A stretch of DNA of 64,000 nt. It comes from [Eubacterium] cellulosolvens LD2006 (lineage in GTDB: Bacteria; Bacillota; Clostridia; Lachnospirales; Lachnospiraceae). The stretch spans positions 374,244-438,243 of the forward strand of contig NZ_KK211309.1 in NCBI RefSeq assembly GCF_000621585.1, written 5' to 3'. The position numbers were made by a program, and so were the translations under genes. This document shows, piece after piece, positions 46,157 through 54,285 of this stretch. Each line of letters begins with the position of its first letter. Within the stretch, counting starts at the first letter, position 1. The notes under the pieces were generated by a model that was not told where the DNA came from, searched no databases, and saw only the letters and a list, made by a program, of their open reading frames with translations.

Positions 46157-47035
46157 TCAGAATGCGATGCCGGACAGCTCGATCAGAAGCCCCCAGAATA
46201 CGCCGAAGGCGTAGAGCACGCCGGCAATGCGGAGATTCTCGCGCATATGGCGGTTGGTGCGGAAGAGGACGAGCAGTCCCACGCCCGCGCCGACGAGAAG
46301 GCCCGCCATCATCTGACCGGCGTTCAGCAGGCCGTTCAGATAAAACTGCGTGATCATCACAGAGGAGGCGCAGTTCGGAATCAGGCCGATGAGAGCCGAG
46401 AGCAGCACGCCGATAACCGGACGGTTGGTCAGGAAGCCGGCGAGCGCATCCTTTCCGAGACCTTCGATTGCAAAGGTCAGGGCGAAGGAAATCAGGAATA
46501 CAAAGAGGGCGATATGAAGGGTGTGGATCAGCGCCGCCAGAAAGAGATTTCCCTCTTCTTCATCTTCGCAGTGGCAGTGTTCGTTTTCACACAGATCATG
46601 GATTCTCTTTTCGGTCTTATACTTGTATTTTGTAAAGCGGAGAAGAAAATCAAAGCCGAGACCGGAGATAACCCCGATGGCGGCTTTTACCGCGAGAATC
46701 CGGAAGATCGAGCCGGCCTCCAGATGTTCCGAGATAAAGATGGGGAGCATCTCATCCGATGTGGAGAGGAAAACCGCGAGCAGCGTTCCGATCGAGAGGA
46801 TTCCTCCGGAGTAAAGGCTTGCCGCGGAGGCGGAGAAGCCGCACTGCGGAATGACGCCGACGATGCCTCCGAAGATGGGGCCGAGGCGTCCTACGCTGGC
46901 CAGGGTTTCGGTGGATTTGTCAGCAGCCTTTCTCTCGATGAACTCCATAATCAGATAGGTGATATAGAGGAAAGGGATCAGCTTTGCCGTATCTATAATG
47001 GCGTCCGTAAACGATTCGATCATAGTTTCTATCAT
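46157..47035 (-). CDS. Putative heavy-metal/manganese exporter (DUF2899-like permease)
   Basis: 292 residues with about eight to ten membrane helices in two related halves. Each half has a Pro-Gln/Asn-Cys motif: GGIVGVIPQCGFSASAASL and ALIGLIPNCASSVMITQFYL, the hallmark of a putative 10-TM exporter family often annotated as arsenic or manganese efflux. The central loop is rich in His, Cys, Glu and Asp (CENEHCHCEDEEEG), likely a metal-binding segment. Start at 47035 after AAGGAGACACC. Two Fur-like palindromes cover its promoter, in line with a metal-controlled transporter. Substrate inferred, not proven. Confidence 0.8.
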   Translation of the reverse strand: MIETMIESFTDAIIDTAKLIPFLYITYLIMEFIERKAADKSTETLASVGRLGPIFGGIVGVIPQCGFSASAASLYSGGILSIGTLLAVFLSTSDEMLPIFISEHLEAGSIFRILAVKAAIGVISGLGFDFLLRFTKYKYKTEKRIHDLCENEHCHCEDEEEGNLFLAALIHTLHIALFVFLISFALTFAIEGLGKDALAGFLTNRPVIGVLLSALIGLIPNCASSVMITQFYLNGLLNAGQMMAGLLVGAGVGLLVLFRTNRHMRENLRIAGVLYAFGVFWGLLIELSGIAF

Positions 47036-47054
47036 GTAGGTGTCTCCTTCAAAA

Positions 47055-47114
47055 TGCAAATCAGTTGCAAAATGGTATTATACATTTTTTGCGGAAAAAC
47101 GCAAGTGAATTGCA
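47055..47114 (-). promoter_or_regulatory. Sigma-A promoter with two Fur-like 7-1-7 boxes
   Basis: Minus-strand promoter: -35 TTGCGT (47104-47099), 16-base spacer, -10 TATAAT (47082-47077). Box 1 TGCAAAT-C-AGTTGCA (47055-47069) lies just downstream of the start point. Box 2 CGCAAGT-G-AATTGCA (47100-47114) overlaps the -35. Both are 7-1-7 inverted repeats, the layout bound by Fur-family metal regulators. Confidence 0.65.
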
Positions 47115-47334
47115 GATTTTCGGAGAGACGTCGGAAGGAAGGGCAATTTTCGCGGGGAAATTGCGCATTATTTCTGAGCATCCGGCAGCGAATCGAGGGC
47201 AAAGATCGGTGTTAGCGGAGCGTTTCTTTCAGTCGGAAATGGTAACATCAACGGAAGCGAGTTTGTCATATCTCCTCCCTACGCCTGGCTTAGAGGAAGG
47301 GGCTTCTCTGACTGAGATGAATCGTCGATGGGCG
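47115..47334. other. Spacer between exporter and pseudouridine synthase
   Basis: 220 bp with no gene I can support. It holds a small GGGCAATTTTCGCGGGGAAA-type imperfect repeat and a purine-rich stretch; open frames here have no start sites or family likeness. Confidence 0.4.
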
Positions 47335-48105
47335 TCAAGTGTTAAGCATCCGGATTTCTTCCTCTGTGAGAGGCCGCCAGCTTCCCTCGGCAAGAGCCGG
47401 ATCCAGAACAAGACGGCCCATCGAGAGCCGCTTCAGATAGAAGACTTCTTTGCCGACGGCGTGAAACATGCGCTTGATCTGGTGGAATTTTCCTTCGCGG
47501 ATCGTGACGCAGATCTCTGTGACGCCGGAAGAGAGCGTCGATTCCGGATGTTCGGAGGTCAGAAGATCTTCTTTGTCGGATGCAGTGGCTTCGTCCCGGA
47601 AGGTGAGGATTTCCAGTGTGGCGGGAAGCGCGGTCAGCTCCTCGTCGATGCGAAGCCCCTTTGCGAAGGCATCGACATCCGCTTCTGTGACGCAGCCGTC
47701 GATTTTTGCGTAGTATTTCTTGTCGACATGCTTCTTCGGAGAAAGAAGTCTGTGGTTCAGATCGCCGTCGTTTGTGATGAGGAGAAGCCCGACCGTGTTT
47801 TTGTCGAGACGGCCGACGGGAAAGAGATCCTTTCGGCGATCCTTTCCGAGAAGATCGATAACGGTCTGCTGACGTTTGTCTTCGGTCGCGGTGATGACGC
47901 CCGCGGGCTTGTTCAGCATATAGTATTCGAAGGTATGATAGTGGATCGGTTGTCCCTCAAAGGTGACTGACTCGTCTCCTTTTACGGAAAAGCCGGGATC
48001 CGTGATCCGGGCGCCGTCAACCGTCACGACGCCTTTGCGGATTTTTGTCTTCAGTTCTTTTCTGGTGCCGACATTCATGTCGGACAGGTATTTGTCCAGT
48101 CGCAT
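47335..48105 (-). CDS. RsuA/RluF-type pseudouridine synthase
   Basis: 256 residues. S4 RNA-binding domain at about 1-55 (MRLDKYLSDMNVGTRKELK), then the catalytic domain with the signature FPVGRLDKNTVGLLLITNDG, where the Asp is the nucleophile, and HQIKRMFHAVGKEVFYLKR near the end. Enzymes of this group turn a uridine in 16S or 23S rRNA into pseudouridine; which site is not clear. A short insert (about 175-195, rich in Ser, Glu and Asp) sits before the last strand. Start at the ATG that opens the S4 domain. Single gene. Confidence 0.92.
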   Translation of the reverse strand: MRLDKYLSDMNVGTRKELKTKIRKGVVTVDGARITDPGFSVKGDESVTFEGQPIHYHTFEYYMLNKPAGVITATEDKRQQTVIDLLGKDRRKDLFPVGRLDKNTVGLLLITNDGDLNHRLLSPKKHVDKKYYAKIDGCVTEADVDAFAKGLRIDEELTALPATLEILTFRDEATASDKEDLLTSEHPESTLSSGVTEICVTIREGKFHQIKRMFHAVGKEVFYLKRLSMGRLVLDPALAEGSWRPLTEEEIRMLNT

Positions 48106-48394
48106 AGATTTCCTCTTGAAGATAAAAAATAAGAATCATTGGAATGATCGTGGTTGGTTTTGATGATGTCTTTGAGTATAGAGGGCAAAGAGAAAAATGT
48201 ACAGTTAAAGTTCCTATATAAATGTTATCGTTGACGTTGACTGCGAAAGTAGTAACGTTTAATAAAAGAAGTGTTGCTGGAGAGGAAGAGTTGACGAGGA
48301 TGTCATGATCCGGCAGTAGAGAGAAGTATTTGTTTGCAGAGAAGTTTCGGATTACATCAGATGGACGGGAAGGTACTGCCGACGGAGGGATGAG
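48106..48394. other. AT-rich divergent spacer
   Basis: 289 bp between the minus-strand pseudouridine synthase and the plus-strand CDF gene. It must hold both promoters. A possible plus-strand -35 (TTGACT near 48237) is followed after 17 bases by a poor -10. No gene or clear structure seen. Confidence 0.35.
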
Positions 48395-49282
48395 ATGCGG
48401 AAGGACGGAACAGTGGACAGCGAAACGATTGCCATGCGGATTTCTTATACGAGTATTGCCGTAAATGTTATACTCACGGTTTTTAAGCTGTTGGCCGGTC
48501 TGATTGCCCACTCCGGGGCAATGGTATCGGACGCCGTTCACTCGGCATCGGACGTTGTCAGCACGCTGATTGTGATTGTCGGGATCCGGATCTCGTCAAA
48601 AGAATCCGACGGCGACCACCCATACGGACATGAGCGCTTTGAGTGTGTTGCCTCGGTTATTCTCTCTGTCATGCTCGGCCTGACCGGCCTTGGCATCGGC
48701 TCGGCCGGCATCCGGAAAATCGCGTCGGGAGATCCGGGAAATCTCACGGTTCCCGGTAAGCTTGCGCTTCTGGCGGCGGTGATTTCCGTGTTTCTAAAGG
48801 AAGGAATGTATTGGTATACAAGAGCCGGCGCGAAAAAAATCCGGTCGACGGCTCTGATGGCAGATGCCTGGCACCATCGGTCGGACGCACTGTCGTCCGT
48901 CGGAAGTTTTGCGGGCATTCTTGCGTCAAGAGCCGGTTTTCCGGTGATGGATCCGCTGGCCAGTGTACTGATCTGCGGTTTTATCCTGAAGGCGGCGTTC
49001 GACATCTTCCGCGACGCTGTCGGAAAGATGACTGATCACGCGACGAGCCCCGAGCAGCAGAAGATGATCCGGGAGACGATTGAGCGCGTGGAGGGCGTGA
49101 TCCGGATCGATGAGCTGAAGACGAGAACTTTCGGCTCCAGAATCTATGTGGATGTCGAGATCGGCGTGCAGGGGGATTTACCTCTGGTTGAGGCACATGC
49201 CATTGCGGAGGAGGTTCACGACAGGATCGAGTCGGAATTTCCTGAAGTGAAACACTGCATGGTGCATGAGAACCCGGTATAA
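48395..49282 (+). CDS. Cation diffusion facilitator (CDF) metal transporter
   Basis: 295 residues. Six membrane helices up to about 205, then a cytoplasmic C-terminal domain. The metal-binding motifs are DAVHSASDVVS in helix 2 and DAWHHRSDALSSVG in helix 5; the HSASD/HHRSD pair (a His-x-x-x-Asp type) is typical of zinc/iron or manganese CDF proteins. The dimerising tail has VDVEIGV and ends with VKHCMVHEN. Exports divalent cations by proton antiport. Start after CGGAGGGATGAG. It lies near the putative DUF2899-like exporter but on the other strand, separated by the pseudouridine synthase. Confidence 0.92.
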   Translation: MRKDGTVDSETIAMRISYTSIAVNVILTVFKLLAGLIAHSGAMVSDAVHSASDVVSTLIVIVGIRISSKESDGDHPYGHERFECVASVILSVMLGLTGLGIGSAGIRKIASGDPGNLTVPGKLALLAAVISVFLKEGMYWYTRAGAKKIRSTALMADAWHHRSDALSSVGSFAGILASRAGFPVMDPLASVLICGFILKAAFDIFRDAVGKMTDHATSPEQQKMIRETIERVEGVIRIDELKTRTFGSRIYVDVEIGVQGDLPLVEAHAIAEEVHDRIESEFPEVKHCMVHENPV

Positions 49283-49309
49283 AAGAAGCCTGTTGAACAG
49301 AAATGAATG

Positions 49310-49510
49310 GATGCGATTCTGCTCGTGCGCCTTTCGTCCGACTACGCTCCCCTCAATTTTGAGGGGAGCGTAGTCGGACTTTGTTATGGTATAGGAAATT
49401 GCTCCGCAATCCCTATACCATAACGCTCCGCGGGATGCGCAGCTCGCGCGATATGTAGATGCGTTGCATCCGCGCTCGGCGCGAGAATGTCGCTAGCGAC
49501 ATTCTTTTTT
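49310..49510 (+). repeat. Dispersed composite palindromic repeat, copy C
   Basis: Parts in order: GCGATTCTGCTCG (as in copy B); a perfect 21-bp hairpin, arms at about 49336-49356 and 49359-49379; GACTTTGTTATGGTATAGG closing with CCTATACCATAAC; CGCTCCGCGGGATGCGCAGC; then a GATGCGTTGCATC hairpin and the perfect palindrome GAATGTCGCTAGCGACATTC with T6, as in copy A. The last 100 bases are nearly identical to copy A. The spacer from 49511 to 49769 has no gene seen. Confidence 0.8.
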
Positions 49511-49769
49511 ATTATGAGAAACTCCTGCGTACATTTTTCCTTCAATCGGGAAAATACAGGGTCACAATTCTGCAAAAAAGTCCGTGACGAACTCGGTTTC
49601 GTATTGTAAACTAGTGCCTGTGTAGTGAAGTTTGTAAAAATATTTTGATTTATGGACACGAATTTACAGTTTATTGATGAAAATGCCTGTCCGATTGGCT
49701 ACACATAAATTCATACGAAAAAGAAAGGCTGCGGAGCAGGAGGCTCACGCGGCAGGGAAGGTAGAGGGT

Positions 49770-50762
49770 ATGCAGAATCAATCTAATATCAAAGTCGATG
49801 ACTTCGAGTACTGCAAGGAAGTTATCGGAAAACTCAGCAGTTATTATGACAGCAAGGTTGTCGGACAGCAGAAGCTGAAGTATTCGCTGATCGAGGCGAT
49901 TATTGCGGACGGTCACATCCTGATCGAGTCCGTACCGGGGCTTGCGAAGACGACAGCCGCAAAAGCAATTTCGGATGCCGTAAACGGAAGATTTTCCAGA
50001 ATCCAGTGTACGCCGGATCTTCTGCCGAGCGATATCATCGGAACCCAGATCTATAACCAGGCGGAGGGGAAATTCGAGACAAAACTCGGTCCTGTGTTCG
50101 CGAACTTTGTGCTTCTCGACGAAATCAACCGTTCCAGTGCAAAGACACAGAGTGCGATGCTCGAGGCTATGCAGGAGATGCAGGTGACCATCGGCGGAAA
50201 CACCTATCGTATGCCGGATGATGTGTTTATCGTCATCGCGACACAGAACCCGGTGGAGCAGGAGGGTACTTATCTGCTCTCCGAGGCGCAGACAGACCGT
50301 TTCATTATCAAGGAGACGATCACCTATCCGACGCCCGAGGAGGAGACGGAGATCCTGAACCGGATCGAATCCGGAAAGATGGTGAAGACACCGGCCGTAC
50401 TCAGCATCGCCGATGTGGACAGGGTGCAAAAACTTGCGGAGAGCGTATACATCGACGACATGATCAAGAAATACATCTCCTTTATCGTAGACGCCACAAG
50501 AAATACTGCCCGCGTGCTCTCGCCGGAGCTCACAAGATACGTGAAGATGGGAGCGAGTCCGCGAGCATCAATCGCCTTTATGAAAATGGCAAAGGCGGTC
50601 GCACTGATGAATGACCGCACGTATGTTATCCCGGATGATGTGCGTGCCGTCTGCCATCAGGTTCTCCGCCACAGAATCCAGCTCAGCTATTCCGCCGTTG
50701 CGGACAATGTAGCCGTAGAGGATATCATCGACAAGATCGTGAGCGCGATCCCGACACCGTAA
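49770..50762 (+). CDS. MoxR-type AAA+ ATPase
   Basis: 330 residues. Walker A in VPGLAKTTAAKAI, Walker B in FVLLDEINRSSAKTQSAMLE, sensor 1 in VIATQNPVEQEGTY, arginine finger region in SEAQTDRF, and sensor 2 near GASPRASIAFMKMAK. MoxR ATPases act as chaperones that activate proteins containing VWA domains. The longer frame from 49674 adds a Lys/Arg-rich stretch unlike the family, so I start at the ATG at 49770 after GGTAGAGGG. First gene of the MoxR-DUF58-VWA-VWA-TPR operon. Confidence 0.9.
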   Translation: MQNQSNIKVDDFEYCKEVIGKLSSYYDSKVVGQQKLKYSLIEAIIADGHILIESVPGLAKTTAAKAISDAVNGRFSRIQCTPDLLPSDIIGTQIYNQAEGKFETKLGPVFANFVLLDEINRSSAKTQSAMLEAMQEMQVTIGGNTYRMPDDVFIVIATQNPVEQEGTYLLSEAQTDRFIIKETITYPTPEEETEILNRIESGKMVKTPAVLSIADVDRVQKLAESVYIDDMIKKYISFIVDATRNTARVLSPELTRYVKMGASPRASIAFMKMAKAVALMNDRTYVIPDDVRAVCHQVLRHRIQLSYSAVADNVAVEDIIDKIVSAIPTP

Positions 50763-50887
50763 GAAAGGCCGGGTCATCCCTCTGCACATAAAGAGCATCC
50801 GCCTGTATGTTCCTCCCTGGAAATGAGAAACTGCGGGATTTGAAGTTCCGGTGCTTAAGGGAATGAACCTGAGATTGGAGATACAGA

Positions 50888-51763
50888 ATGGATTTTGAGT
50901 ATCTGTCAAGGATAAAAGGTCTTGTCTCTCTGTACACAAACAAGAAGAGTACCAATTTTCTGGAAGGTGAATTCCGTTCGATTTACAGAGGACGGAGTCT
51001 GGATTTCGACGAGCTTCGTGAGTACACCTATGGAGACAATATCAAGGACATCGACTGGAAGTCTTCCTCACGTACGGGAAAAATTCTTACCAGACAGTAT
51101 GTCGCCGAGAAAAAACACAATATTCTTATCATCTGCGATACGGGAACAAAGATGCAGGGAGACACGGCAGCCGGGGAGGCGAAGACTTCGGTCGCGCTGT
51201 CGGCGCTCGGAACGATCGCTTTTTTTACAGACCGGCACGGAGACGATTTTGCCATGCTTCAGAGCACGGAGAAGGGTTATGACTTCTCCATGTTCCGGGG
51301 AGGCGCCGTTCACTTCGAGACGATCATGAACAATTACCGGGTCAATGCGGGAAAAGAAGGCATGCATACACTGGATCAGATTCTGAACTATGTGTCGGAC
51401 CGCATTCACAGGAAGATGGTCGTGTTCATCATCACGGACATCGACGGAATCAGCAGGATCGACGACCGGCTTTTGCGGAAGATGACGGTGGACAATGATC
51501 TTCTCGTCGTCAATGTGGAGGACGCGTATCTCTCCGGAAATACGGTCTTTGATCTGGATGCCGGCTCCTACGAGGATGATTTTGTGCTCGGCAGCAGCGC
51601 GCTGTATGAGGCAGAGCGAAAAAAACGCAGGGAAATCATGGATGCGGCGGAGACGCTTTTTAAGCAGTATCACGTCTCCATGGTCGGCGTCTCTTCGGAA
51701 TCGGAGATCGTTGAAAAAACAATAGAATTAATTGAGAGGCATAATCATGAAAATTTCGGTTGA
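50888..51763 (+). CDS. DUF58 domain protein
   Basis: 291 residues, soluble. The family signature is clear: GEFRSIYRGRSLDFDELREY and YGDNIKDIDWKSSSRTGK. The C-terminal part is a VWA-like fold (NILIICDTGTKM) in which the metal site DxSxS is replaced by DTGTK. DUF58 proteins go with MoxR ATPases and VWA membrane proteins in operons linked to envelope stress tolerance; the exact role is unknown. Start after TTGGAGATACAG. It lies 125 bp after moxR and overlaps the next gene by 17 bp. Confidence 0.88.
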   Translation: MDFEYLSRIKGLVSLYTNKKSTNFLEGEFRSIYRGRSLDFDELREYTYGDNIKDIDWKSSSRTGKILTRQYVAEKKHNILIICDTGTKMQGDTAAGEAKTSVALSALGTIAFFTDRHGDDFAMLQSTEKGYDFSMFRGGAVHFETIMNNYRVNAGKEGMHTLDQILNYVSDRIHRKMVVFIITDIDGISRIDDRLLRKMTVDNDLLVVNVEDAYLSGNTVFDLDAGSYEDDFVLGSSALYEAERKKRREIMDAAETLFKQYHVSMVGVSSESEIVEKTIELIERHNHENFG

Positions 51764-52226
51764 GCTGCAGGACCCTTTTCATTTTCCGGTCTACTGGCTG
51801 CTGATCGGTCTGGTTGCGGCTGTTTTGGGCACCGCTCTTTTTGTGTACGCATTCCGTATTCGCAAAAAAATGGAGGAGGACCGGGCACACGAGCTGAAGA
51901 TCCGGAAACCGGCTCCGGGCGCGATGGTATTGATTCGCAGAAAATATCTCAGGGAACTCGCGGCTGTGCAGAAGGAGTATTCCGAGTCAAAGATCGATTA
52001 TCGCGAAGCCTATCGCAGAATGAGTAAGACCGTTCGAATGTTCGTATATGAGGCGACCGGCATTGAGGTGCAGAATTATACGCTTATGGAGATCAAAAAA
52101 CTCCGCATTCGAAGTCTTACACTGCTTGTGTCCCACTACTACAAACCGGAGTTCTCCGTGAAGAGTAAAACGGACGTAAACAAATCGCTGGAGAAAACGA
52201 GAAAGGTCATTGAAACATGGAACTAA
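51747..52226 (+). CDS. Small single-pass membrane protein of the MoxR/VWA operon
   Basis: 159 residues from the ATG after GAGAGGCATAATC. One membrane segment at about 15-38 (WLLIGLVAAVLGTALFVYAF), then a basic helical cytoplasmic part (LAAVQKEYSESKIDYREAYR). It takes the place that a DUF4381-type protein holds in other operons of this kind, but I see no firm family match. Its frame overlaps DUF58 at the start by 17 bp and the first VWA gene at the end by 10 bp, so translation is coupled. Confidence 0.8.
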   Translation: MKISVELQDPFHFPVYWLLIGLVAAVLGTALFVYAFRIRKKMEEDRAHELKIRKPAPGAMVLIRRKYLRELAAVQKEYSESKIDYREAYRRMSKTVRMFVYEATGIEVQNYTLMEIKKLRIRSLTLLVSHYYKPEFSVKSKTDVNKSLEKTRKVIETWN

Positions 52227-53332
52227 AGAATCCTTTATTTTTGCTGGCGGGGATCCCGGTCGTCGCGGCGGTTGTGGTTGTCTTTCATCTGATCCGGATG
52301 AAAATGCAGTACAGCGGAGGAATCAAGGCGGCGAATACGCGTTTTGTGAAGGATCTTCCGGAGTATAAAAAACTCAAGCGGTTCCGCAACATTCTCGGCT
52401 GGGTGACGGAGGCAGCTCTGATCGTTAGTATGATCGCGTCGCTTACGCTTCTCGCCCGCCCGTACAAGACGGAGACGACCGGAAACGGAGTGAAGAAGAG
52501 AGATATTTTTCTCTGCATGGATGTCTCCTACTCGATTTACAACCTGAATGCGGAGCTGGTAGACAGACTGCAGAGCGTTGTCTCCGGAATGAAGGGAGAC
52601 CGTTTCGGAATCGCGATTTACAATACCTCCACGGTACTCTATGTGCCGATGACGGATGATTACGATTTTGTCGTAAAGAAGCTGGAAGATATCAAGGAAT
52701 ACTTTAAACTCCAGAAGAAGTACATGGAGAAGTTCGGGGATTACAAATATCTCAGTGAAATTCCGGACGACGAAATGGACGAGTACAAGAAGATGAGAAA
52801 CGAACTCGATTATTATGACGCAGGCACCCTTGTCGACAACATAACGAAGGGAAGCTCGCTGATCGGAGAGGGACTTGCTTCCTGTATGTATGATTTTCCG
52901 AGACTGGAAAAACAGAACCGAACCCGTGTGATCATCATGTCTACGGACAACGCGCAGGAAGAGCGGTCCAAGCCGCTGGTGGAACTCGAGGAGGCGGCGA
53001 AACTCTGTAAGAAGCACGACATTACCGTGTTCGGTATTTTCCCGAACAAGAAACAGTTCGATTCGGATATGGAGATGGAGTACGAGGAAGATAAACAGGA
53101 CATGAAGGACTGCGTGGAGCTGACCGGTGGTTCCTTCTATGAGGAGAGCGACAATCTCTCAGTGGATGACATCATCACGGATATCCAGCGAAAGGAAGCG
53201 ATGGAGGTCGATGAGATCACAACAACGAGAGAGATTGACCAGCCGAAAGTGCCGCTGATCATCCTTATGATCTCTCTTCTGACGGCGCTTGGCGGCGGAA
53301 TGATGCTGATGCGGGGGTGGAAGATAAAATGA
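52217..53332 (+). CDS. VWA-domain membrane protein (BatA-like)
   Basis: 371 residues. Membrane segments at about 5-25 and 65-85 before a VWA domain, and one at the C-terminus (about 345-365). The MIDAS metal site is present: DVSYS in FLCMDVSYSIYN, the Ser/Thr position in KGSSLIGEGL and Asp in MSTDNAQE. A charged insert of about 50 residues (LKLQKKYMEKFGDYKY region, about 155-195) interrupts the VWA fold. MoxR/DUF58/VWA clusters are often called Bat (aerotolerance) operons. Start overlaps the preceding stop. Confidence 0.88.
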   Translation: MELKNPLFLLAGIPVVAAVVVVFHLIRMKMQYSGGIKAANTRFVKDLPEYKKLKRFRNILGWVTEAALIVSMIASLTLLARPYKTETTGNGVKKRDIFLCMDVSYSIYNLNAELVDRLQSVVSGMKGDRFGIAIYNTSTVLYVPMTDDYDFVVKKLEDIKEYFKLQKKYMEKFGDYKYLSEIPDDEMDEYKKMRNELDYYDAGTLVDNITKGSSLIGEGLASCMYDFPRLEKQNRTRVIIMSTDNAQEERSKPLVELEEAAKLCKKHDITVFGIFPNKKQFDSDMEMEYEEDKQDMKDCVELTGGSFYEESDNLSVDDIITDIQRKEAMEVDEITTTREIDQPKVPLIILMISLLTALGGGMMLMRGWKIK

Positions 53333-54282
53333 CAGTAAAACCGATTTTTTCACCGGTGCTGATCGGTATTCTCGCGGCTGTTCTCTGCGGTCTGTTTGCG
53401 TATTTTACAATCCGGAAAAAATACAGAATCCACATCAAAATTGCGGCGATCGTCCGGGTATTCCTGATCCTGCTTCTGGTTTTCGTTATCAATCTGAGGC
53501 CGGTGAAGAAGGTCTATGATCTTGAGACGACGTTGAATAATGTGGATGTGCTTTTTGTCGTCGACACGACGATCAGCATGTGGGCAGAGGATTATCAGGG
53601 AGACCAGCCGCGTATGAACGGCGTGCGCGAACTGATCAGTCACGTTGCCTTTTCCATGCCGGGAAGCAATTTCGGCCTGATCCGGTTTGACAACCAGGCG
53701 CAGATTCTCGCCCCCTTTACGGGAGACGCCGAGAGCGTACTGGACGCTGTGGAGATGATCGAGACACCGTCCAGACTGTACGCGAAGGGATCGACGCTGG
53801 ACACCGCCTATGAGGCGATGGAGGAACTTCTGCAGTCGTCCGCGAAAAAAGAAAACAGACAGACGGTTGTCTTTTTCCTCAGCGACGGAGAGAATACGCT
53901 GAATAAAGAGACCAGATCCTTTGCGGAGCTGGCCGGCTATATCACGGACGGATCCGTCATCGGCTGCGGCACGAAAAAGGGCGGCAAGATGAAGGACGGA
54001 AACGGAAGCAGAATCCATGATCCGCAGACGTATGAAGATGCGGTGTCCAAAATGGACGAGAAGAATCTGATGAAAATCGCCGGCGATCTGGGTATCAGTT
54101 ACACGAAGCTGACGAGTGAGAACTGCGTGGACTACGTGGTCTCCTCGATCAAGTCGACCGGCTCATCGCACGGACAGCAGAACATTGTGAATTATACGGA
54201 CACTTACTACTGGTATGTGATCCCGCTTGCAGGACTTTTGATCTGGGAGCTCTGGCTCATCATCAGAAAGGGAAGGGTGTAA
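53329..54282 (+). CDS. VWA-domain membrane protein (BatB-like)
   Basis: 317 residues. Two N-terminal membrane helices (about 5-23 and 35-55), a VWA domain from about 65 to 285, and a C-terminal helix (about 292-310). The MIDAS motif is DTTIS, with the first Ser of DxSxS changed to Thr, plus GSTLDTAY and FLSDGENT. The ATG at 53329 overlaps the stop of the previous VWA gene (ATGA). A GTG four codons upstream also has a purine-rich site. Works with the first VWA protein and MoxR, by analogy with related operons. Confidence 0.88.
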   Translation: MTVKPIFSPVLIGILAAVLCGLFAYFTIRKKYRIHIKIAAIVRVFLILLLVFVINLRPVKKVYDLETTLNNVDVLFVVDTTISMWAEDYQGDQPRMNGVRELISHVAFSMPGSNFGLIRFDNQAQILAPFTGDAESVLDAVEMIETPSRLYAKGSTLDTAYEAMEELLQSSAKKENRQTVVFFLSDGENTLNKETRSFAELAGYITDGSVIGCGTKKGGKMKDGNGSRIHDPQTYEDAVSKMDEKNLMKIAGDLGISYTKLTSENCVDYVVSSIKSTGSSHGQQNIVNYTDTYYWYVIPLAGLLIWELWLIIRKGRV

Positions 54283-54285
54283 TCT

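Noticed and set aside
45875-47215. 446-codon plus-strand frame across repeat B and the exporter gene
   Set aside because: It runs through palindromic repeats and antisense to a clear membrane protein, and its product is charged low-complexity sequence.
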